Shown: piece after piece, positions 58,941 to 64,000 of the stretch
Layout of the letters: the number at the start of each line of letters is the position of its first letter
Position numbering within the stretch: position 1 is the first letter of the stretch
Source of the DNA: Paraburkholderia unamae
GTDB lineage: Bacteria; Pseudomonadota; Gammaproteobacteria; Burkholderiales; Burkholderiaceae
Length of the DNA stretch: 64,000 nt
NCBI RefSeq assembly: GCF_003268775.1
Contig: NZ_QLSU01000011.1
Location: 238,437 to 302,436 of the forward strand
Direction: 5' to 3'
Program-made: the position numbers and the translations under genes
The notes under the pieces: model-generated
The model's input: only the letters and a program-made list of their open reading frames with translations
The model's database searches: none
Told to the model about the DNA's origin: nothing

Positions 58941-59741
58941 ATGCAACTCGCGATCCGGCACGACACCGTGTACCGCTACGAAGCGCCCGTGCACTATTCG
59001 ATCCAGCAGTTGCGGCTTTCGCCGCTCACCACGTCCACGCAGATCGTCACGCAATGGCATGTCGATGCGCCGGGCAAGCTCGACGCGGGCCGCGACGCCT
59101 ACGGCAACGCGCTGATGACGCTCGTGCTCACGCGTCCGCACACGGAAATCCGCCTGCGCGTGCGCGGCGAAGTGGAAACCATGCCGTTGCCGGACGGCCG
59201 CTTGCCCGAAGGCGAGGGGCCGGTGCCCATGCATCATTTCACGTCGCCCACGCGACTGACCGAGGCCGACGCGGCCCTCGCCGAATTCGCGCACAGCCTG
59301 CCGCCGCTCGACGACGCGGCGGCCATTCTCGACGCGGCTTCGCGCGTGACCGAGCGTGTGCGCTACGAGTCGGGCGTCACGGACGTGACACACACGGCGG
59401 CCGACGCGCTCGCGCTAGGTCGTGGCGTGTGCCAGGATCACGCGCATGTGATGCTGGCGGTGTGTCGCGCGCGCGGCGTGCCGGCGCGTTATGTGAGCGG
59501 CTACCTCGACCCGGGCGACGTGCCCGAGATGGCGAGCCACGCATGGGTCGACGTCTGGCTCGACAACGGCTGGGTGACCGTCGACGTCACGCACGCGTGT
59601 TTCGCCAGCGAGAAGTATTGCCGGATCGCGGTGGGGCGCGACTACGAGGCGGCCGCGCCGGTGCGCGGGCGGCGCGTGGGCGGCGCCGCGGAGACGCTGG
59701 ACGTCAGCGTGCAGGTGAGCGCGCAGGCGTCGCAACAATAG
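58941..59741 (+). CDS. Transglutaminase-like cysteine peptidase family protein
   Basis: 266 residues. An N-terminal beta domain (LAIRHDTVYRYEAPVHYSIQQLRL) precedes the transglutaminase core with catalytic Cys164 (GRGVCQDHAHVML), His200 (MASHAWVDVW) and Asp215 (TVDVTHAC). Bacterial members act more often as peptidases or amide hydrolases than as cross-linkers. In this gene set it may cut or remodel what the ATP-grasp enzyme makes. There is no signal peptide, so it works in the cytoplasm. A GGAGG site precedes ATG. Confidence 0.92.
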   Translation: MQLAIRHDTVYRYEAPVHYSIQQLRLSPLTTSTQIVTQWHVDAPGKLDAGRDAYGNALMTLVLTRPHTEIRLRVRGEVETMPLPDGRLPEGEGPVPMHHFTSPTRLTEADAALAEFAHSLPPLDDAAAILDAASRVTERVRYESGVTDVTHTAADALALGRGVCQDHAHVMLAVCRARGVPARYVSGYLDPGDVPEMASHAWVDVWLDNGWVTVDVTHACFASEKYCRIAVGRDYEAAAPVRGRRVGGAAETLDVSVQVSAQASQQ

Positions 59742-59809
59742 TTTTCCCGATATAACGAAGACCGCGCGTGGCCGGACGGATGTGAAACGGCGCGCGGCAG
59801 AGGAGGCGC

Positions 59810-60691
59810 ATGACGTACTGTGTGGCAATGGCGGTGGAGCAGGGGCTCGTGTTTCTTTCGGATACGCGCACGAACGCGGGTGTCGATCACATCAGCACGT
59901 CGCGCAAGATGGCCGTGTTCGAGACGCCCGGCGAGCGCGTGCTCGTGTTGCTCGTGGCGGGCAACCTCGCGATCACGCAGGCGACGCTGCAAGTGTTGAC
60001 CGAGCCCCAGGATGCGGCGCGCCCGACGATCTGGAACGCGCCGACCCTGGTCGAAGCCGCGCGCGTGGTGGGCGAGGCGGTGCGCGAAGTGCACCGGCGC
60101 GACGCCGAGGCCCTCGAGCGCTTCAACGTCGATTTCAATTGCAGCTTTATCCTGGGCGGCCAGATCGGCAACCATCCCATGCGGCTCTTTCAGGTCTACG
60201 CGGCCGGCAATTTCATCGAGACGTCGAGCGTCAATCCGTATTTCCAGATCGGCGAGTCCAAGTACGGCAAGCCGATCATCGACCGCGTGCTCACGCCGCG
60301 CACGCCGCTCGACGAGGCCGCGAAGTGCGCGCTCATCTCCATGGACTCGACGCTGCGCTCGAATCTTTCCGTCGGCCTGCCGCTCGACCTGCTCGTGTAC
60401 GAGCGCGACTCGCTGCGTGTCACGCGCTATGCGTCGCTGGATTCGTCGAATGCGTATTTCCAGATGATCCATTCGACGTGGGGCGAGCGGCTGCGCCAGG
60501 TGTTCGGCGAAATTCCCGATCCGCTCTGGACCGACGAAGGCAACGTGCCGCGGCACGAGCGCGCGGATTTACCCTGCGCGCCGCGCGCGGCGCACGATGG
60601 CCAGGCACCCGATCCACGCCCCGCGCAAACGCTCGCGCAGGCGCAGCCAAACGCGGCGGCGATCGTGCCGCGCATGCCGCGCGACGGTTGA
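59810..60691 (+). CDS. Anbu: proteasome-type N-terminal nucleophile peptidase
   Basis: 293 residues. After Met removal the nucleophile is Thr1 (TYCVAMAVEQGLVFLSDTRTN), with Asp17 and Lys32 in SRKMAVFE close to the positions of proteasome subunits. The fold continues through FNVDFNCSFILGGQIGN and SKYGKPIIDRVL. Anbu forms ring assemblies and is thought to be an ancestral proteasome-like peptidase; its substrates are unknown. The last ~50 residues (from about 245) form a proline- and alanine-rich tail. It is the last of four genes with ATP-grasp, alpha-E and transglutaminase-like proteins. Confidence 0.92.
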   Translation: MTYCVAMAVEQGLVFLSDTRTNAGVDHISTSRKMAVFETPGERVLVLLVAGNLAITQATLQVLTEPQDAARPTIWNAPTLVEAARVVGEAVREVHRRDAEALERFNVDFNCSFILGGQIGNHPMRLFQVYAAGNFIETSSVNPYFQIGESKYGKPIIDRVLTPRTPLDEAAKCALISMDSTLRSNLSVGLPLDLLVYERDSLRVTRYASLDSSNAYFQMIHSTWGERLRQVFGEIPDPLWTDEGNVPRHERADLPCAPRAAHDGQAPDPRPAQTLAQAQPNAAAIVPRMPRDG

Positions 60692-60829
60692 AACGCAATC
60701 ATGCGCGGCGGCGTGGGCAAACGTCCCGCGTGACTTGGCGGCGAAGGAACCGGTATCCTCCTGCGTAGTATTCGCGGTACGCCGCGCGCCGTGGCGCGCG
60801 TCCCCCCGATAAGACATGGAGGCAGGCTG

Positions 60830-62554
60830 ATGAAGCACGACGACGACCCGCAAGCCGGGCGCCCCGCAGACAACGCCATTTCCACCGGCCCTTCGGGCGC
60901 GACGCCCACCCCGGGCCCGGATGACCCCGCGCGCCGCCGCGTGCTCGGCGGACTCGCCGCGGTAGGCATGGGCCTTGCGCTGGGCGGTTGCCAGACACCG
61001 GAGCAGAACGCGTCGGCCGCGACCCGCAGCGCCGCCGACGCGCGCGCCGATGCCGCGCTGCGCGACCAGGTGCGCCAGATCGTGGTGATTTACGCGGAGA
61101 ATCGCAGCTTCGTCAATCTGTACGGCAACTATCCCGGCGTCCAGACGCCGCTTGCCAGTGTGAGCGCCGAGCGCTATGTGCAGCTCGATCGCGATGGCAA
61201 GACGCCGCTGCCGCAACTGCCGAAGATCTGGGGCGGCCTCGTGCCTCAGGCGCAGGAGCTGGACGGCAAGCGCTACATGATCGACGAGCATGCGCATCCC
61301 AGCCTCGCGAACCAGCCCTTTCGTATCGTGGACGCGCACGGTGAGCCGTTGCCGAACGGCATCATCACGCGCGACCTCGTGCATCGCTTCTATCAGAACC
61401 AGATGCAGATCAACGCGGGCCGCAACGACCAGTTCGCCGCGTGGGGCGACTCGGGCGGACTCGTGATGGGCTACTACGAGAATTCGGCGCAGACGCTGCG
61501 GCTCTGGAACATTGCCCGGCAGTACACGCTGTGCGACAACTTCTTCATGGCCGCCTTCGGCGGCTCGTGGCTCAACCATATCTTCCTGATTTCCGCGCAG
61601 GCGCCGTATTACCCGGACCTCCAGGCGAGCGCCGCGAAGCATCTCGCCTCGGTCGTGGAGGGCGACGATCCCACGGGCACGCGCCTGAAGACCGCGCCGA
61701 AGTCGCCGGCGTCGGCGCTCGACGGACCGCCGAAGTTTGTGAACGACGGACTCTTCACGCCCGACGGCTATGCTGTCAACACGATGGCGCCGCCGTATCA
61801 GCCGAGCAATGTGCGGCCCGCCGAAGACGGCAATCCGGCGCTGGCCGATCCGTCCAACCCGCGCGTGCTCACGCCGCAAACCTACGCGACGATCGGCGAC
61901 CGGCTCTCGGCAAAGGGCGTGGACTGGGCCTGGTATAGCGGCGCGTGGCAGTTCGCGCTCGATCACCGCGACACGGGCGCGGTGCCCGACTTCCAGTATC
62001 ACCATCAGCCGTTCAACTACTTTGCGAACTTTGCGCCGGGCACGGCCGCACGCGCCCGCCATCTGCGCGACGGCGGCACGGGCGACGATCCGTCCACCAA
62101 CCGCCTGCTCGCGGACATCGACGCGGGGCGCTTGCCCGCTGTCACGTTCTACAAGCCGCAAGGCAACCTGAACATGCACGCGGGCTACGCGGATGTGGAA
62201 TCGGGCGACCGTCACATCGCCGCCGTGATCGAGCACATCCAGCGCGGCCCGCAATGGGCGAACACCGTGATCGTGGTGACGCACGACGAGAACGGCGGCT
62301 GGTGGGACCCCGTTGCGCCGCCGGTGGGCGACCGCTGGGGGCCGGGCTCGCGCATTCCCGCGCTCGTGATCGCGCCGTTCGCGAAGAAGGGCTACGTCGA
62401 TCACACGTTCTACGACACCGCTTCGATCCTGCGCTTCATCAGCCGCGTGCACGGCCTCGTGCCGCTCGACGGCGTGGCCTCGCGCGATCAGGCGTTCGCC
62501 TCGCGCGGGGACGTGCCGCCGGGGGATCTCACGGCCGCGCTCGACCTGGCTTGA
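60830..62554 (+). CDS. AcpA/phospholipase C-family phosphoesterase, exported
   Basis: 574 residues with a twin-arginine-like or lipoprotein signal (ARRRVLGGLAAVGMGLALGGC), so it is exported and possibly lipid-anchored at the cysteine. The phosphoesterase family core is visible: IVVIYAENRSFVNLYGNYPG with the metal-binding Glu-Asn, FFMAAFGGSWLNHIFLIS, and VVTHDENGGWWDP with further ligands. It resembles acid phosphatase AcpA and non-hemolytic phospholipases C. The substrate may be phosphomonoesters or phospholipids. GGAGG precedes ATG 60830. It follows the Anbu set, 138 bases away, and may not belong to it. Confidence 0.87.
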   Translation: MKHDDDPQAGRPADNAISTGPSGATPTPGPDDPARRRVLGGLAAVGMGLALGGCQTPEQNASAATRSAADARADAALRDQVRQIVVIYAENRSFVNLYGNYPGVQTPLASVSAERYVQLDRDGKTPLPQLPKIWGGLVPQAQELDGKRYMIDEHAHPSLANQPFRIVDAHGEPLPNGIITRDLVHRFYQNQMQINAGRNDQFAAWGDSGGLVMGYYENSAQTLRLWNIARQYTLCDNFFMAAFGGSWLNHIFLISAQAPYYPDLQASAAKHLASVVEGDDPTGTRLKTAPKSPASALDGPPKFVNDGLFTPDGYAVNTMAPPYQPSNVRPAEDGNPALADPSNPRVLTPQTYATIGDRLSAKGVDWAWYSGAWQFALDHRDTGAVPDFQYHHQPFNYFANFAPGTAARARHLRDGGTGDDPSTNRLLADIDAGRLPAVTFYKPQGNLNMHAGYADVESGDRHIAAVIEHIQRGPQWANTVIVVTHDENGGWWDPVAPPVGDRWGPGSRIPALVIAPFAKKGYVDHTFYDTASILRFISRVHGLVPLDGVASRDQAFASRGDVPPGDLTAALDLA

Positions 62555-63352
62555 GTGGCTGGAGCGCGGTGGGCCGTGGGGGCTCCGATGTGGCGAAGGC
62601 GGCGCTTGTCGGGAAACTTCTCGCGCCGCCTGCGCATCGGTTGCCGGACTGCTCACAGGAAACGCAAATTGATGCAAGCGCGACCGAAGCGATGAACTCT
62701 CCGTGGGATCAATGAGTTGGCGCGATCCCCAGGCGGTTATCAACAGGTTTGTCACCAAATACTGTGGATAACTTTGCCCCCCGGTGCACAAGTCCCCCGA
62801 ACGTGCATTCTTTTTAGATTCAATAACTTGGTTGTTGGTACACCGACTCCGGGTGTCCGTAGCATTCAGACACCGCGGGTGTTTTGTGGGGAAAATCGTG
62901 GGGGCACATCTCTCTCAAATCGTTTGCGAAGCGTAGCTCCTGAAGCTCACTGCTTCCGACGATGACTGCGCCCTGGGGAACGGGTAGGGGCTCTTGGGGA
63001 GTGCCACGCAGGAGCCACGGGCATCGGCGTGTACTTCCGCTAGCGGTTCGGCGGCGATCCGGCAGGCCAGAAAAAGGCCGTTGTGCAGAAGGTAAAGGTC
63101 GAACAACAGAAACGGGAGCAGGCGTGAACGTGAACTCGTGCGTGCGCTGATCCGCGCCGGCAAGTTAGACCGCCGCGCCCGCAACGGCTTGGGGCTACTT
63201 GCTTGCCCACAGGTTTCCTTTGGGCAGGCCTGGGTGGGGGGCGAGAGGCTTGCTGCTCGTCTTACACCAGTCTGCTGACCCTGTTCAGTGCCCGCTCACC
63301 TCAACTTCCTCATATCACCGCTCGGGCCGGTTCCTGAACCGGAGCGGAAAAC
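62555..63352. other. Poorly coding stretch, probably decayed
   Basis: No gene fits. One stretch (63053-63127) reads GDPAGQKKAVVQKVKVEQQK in one frame, protein-like but bounded by stops, and could be a gene remnant. Two DnaA-box-like sequences lie at 62737-62745 (TTATCAACA) and 62763-62771 (TGTGGATAA), forming an imperfect inverted repeat. Confidence 0.45.
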
Positions 63353-63613
63353 GTGCGACGTCAGTTTCCTGTTGGATATACCCGAGACGAACTGAGTGAC
63401 GAAATTGCGCTCCTGTACCTGCTCCTTGAACGGCAGCGCGCCTTCTTCGAATGTATGGCCATCGTGGCAGACCGCATCGAGCGCGCCGCGACTGACCGTA
63501 ACCGCTTGAACGCTACACCTTGCCTGCGCGATCTGGTTCGGTGTTCCGCCGAAACGTCTCTTGAGCCCCAGTCGTGTACGAGTGCTGACGCCCGCACGGC
63601 TGCGAGCAAGTGA
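63353..63613 (+). CDS. Possible small hypothetical protein
   Basis: Eighty-six residues from GTG 63353, preceded by CCGGAGCGGAAAAC, a fair ribosome site. The middle (DELSDEIALLYLLLERQRAFFECMAIVADRIERAA) is a convincing helical stretch, while the C-terminal third is low-complexity and may be out of frame or a decayed end. No family recognised. It lies in the poorly coding DNA between the AcpA-like gene and vgrG. Confidence 0.35.
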   Translation: MRRQFPVGYTRDELSDEIALLYLLLERQRAFFECMAIVADRIERAATDRNRLNATPCLRDLVRCSAETSLEPQSCTSADARTAASK

Positions 63614-63752
63614 CTTGTCGCGCCAGAGTCCTCTTGCGTGGCATCAAGCGGCCTTGACTTTGCCCAATCCGCATCCGCATTTAGGACTTGTCTGCTGTTC
63701 CACAAATTCAGGGGGCGCAGAATTAGGAATGCTAATCTAAAATGGAGATTAC

Positions 63753-64000
63753 GTGGCCGAATTTGATCTATTGCCTGAGAATATCTCGGGGCGCCAGTCC
63801 TATCACTTGGCGGTACCAGGTTCTGACAACGCGGCGCAACTTTCGGTCGTGTCGTTCACTGCCACCGAAAAGATGGGCGAACCCAACATCGTCCATGTTG
63901 AGCTAACCCACCCGCAGCAGTTATTGCGCGCCGACTTCCTGAGCCGTGACGCGGTCTTCAGCATCAAGGCCGATGACGGGACCATGCGGCGCATCTCCGG
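63753..64000 (+). CDS. vgrG: Type VI secretion tip protein VgrG, 5' end only
   Basis: The first 82 residues from GTG 63753 (GGAG five bases upstream) run off the window without a stop. The start (AEFDLLPENISGRQSYHLAV, QLSVVSFTATEKMGEPNIVH, VELTHPQQLL, RADFLSRDAVFSI) matches the N-terminal gp44-like domain of Burkholderia VgrG proteins. VgrG trimers tip the T6SS tube and carry effectors, whose genes usually follow. Only the first domain is visible. Confidence 0.82.
   Translation, partial: MAEFDLLPENISGRQSYHLAVPGSDNAAQLSVVSFTATEKMGEPNIVHVELTHPQQLLRADFLSRDAVFSIKADDGTMRRIS

Noticed and set aside
62737..62771. A replication origin
   Set aside because: Two DnaA-like boxes alone do not make an origin: no repA, parAB, dnaA or further boxes or AT-rich tract are seen.
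62717..62965. Open frame of 82 codons after the AcpA-like gene
   Set aside because: No ribosome site, mixed composition and no protein-like pattern. It lies over the DnaA-like boxes.

Overview
The window is high-GC DNA with short intergenic gaps and looks like a chromosome or chromid segment of a Burkholderiaceae bacterium (Paraburkholderia, Caballeronia or Burkholderia type). The evidence is several general porins of the beta-proteobacterial type, a phasin, many LysR/AraC/GntR/TetR/LacI regulators, an L-arabonate-type dehydratase pathway and, at the right edge, the start of a type VI secretion VgrG. I saw no rRNA, tRNA, CRISPR array or intact insertion sequence.

Layout. 0-2 kb: a truncated CelD/BcsL-type GNAT protein and a methyltransferase. 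2-6 kb: small hypotheticals, an orphan PstS and a secreted protein of unknown function. 6-20 kb: many small regulator/enzyme or regulator/transporter pairs. These are NmrA-like/AraC, a TetR-YhdH/AcuI operon with a NemR-like operator, a SLAC1-type transporter, LysR facing a DUF1445 hydro-lyase plus MFS operon, a flavin reductase, LacI facing a sugar-binding protein plus fatty acid desaturase, and an EamA exporter facing AraC. 20-26 kb: a porin and a three-subunit gluconate-2-dehydrogenase-type operon behind a LacI-type palindrome.

26-49 kb is a large sugar-acid catabolic region. It holds a DapA-family dehydratase and alpha-ketoglutarate semialdehyde dehydrogenase, then an ABC importer, an L-arabonate-type dehydratase and a porin in one row. 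Further on are uronate dehydrogenase, a hexuronate-type MFS transporter, an RraA-like protein, a SMP-30 lactonase, an aldose 1-epimerase and a FadR-type GntR regulator. Three of its transcription units carry a GTTGT-N3-ACAAC-like palindrome at the promoter, which I read as the operator of that GntR protein. An iron-uptake block (secreted esterase, TonB receptor, FecR, ECF sigma factor, Fur box) and a lone branched-chain amino acid binding protein interrupt it.

49-62.6 kb: a secreted hydrolase, a phasin with promoter and likely PhaR sites, a catalase, cytochrome b561 and a membrane glycosyltransferase. Next come a DUF2459 protein and then a row of four genes: a circularly permuted ATP-grasp protein, an alpha-E protein, a transglutaminase-like protein and an Anbu proteasome-type peptidase. 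An AcpA-like phosphoesterase follows. This four-gene set is the least understood system in the window. 62.6-63.7 kb is poorly coding, apparently decayed DNA, followed by vgrG running off the end.
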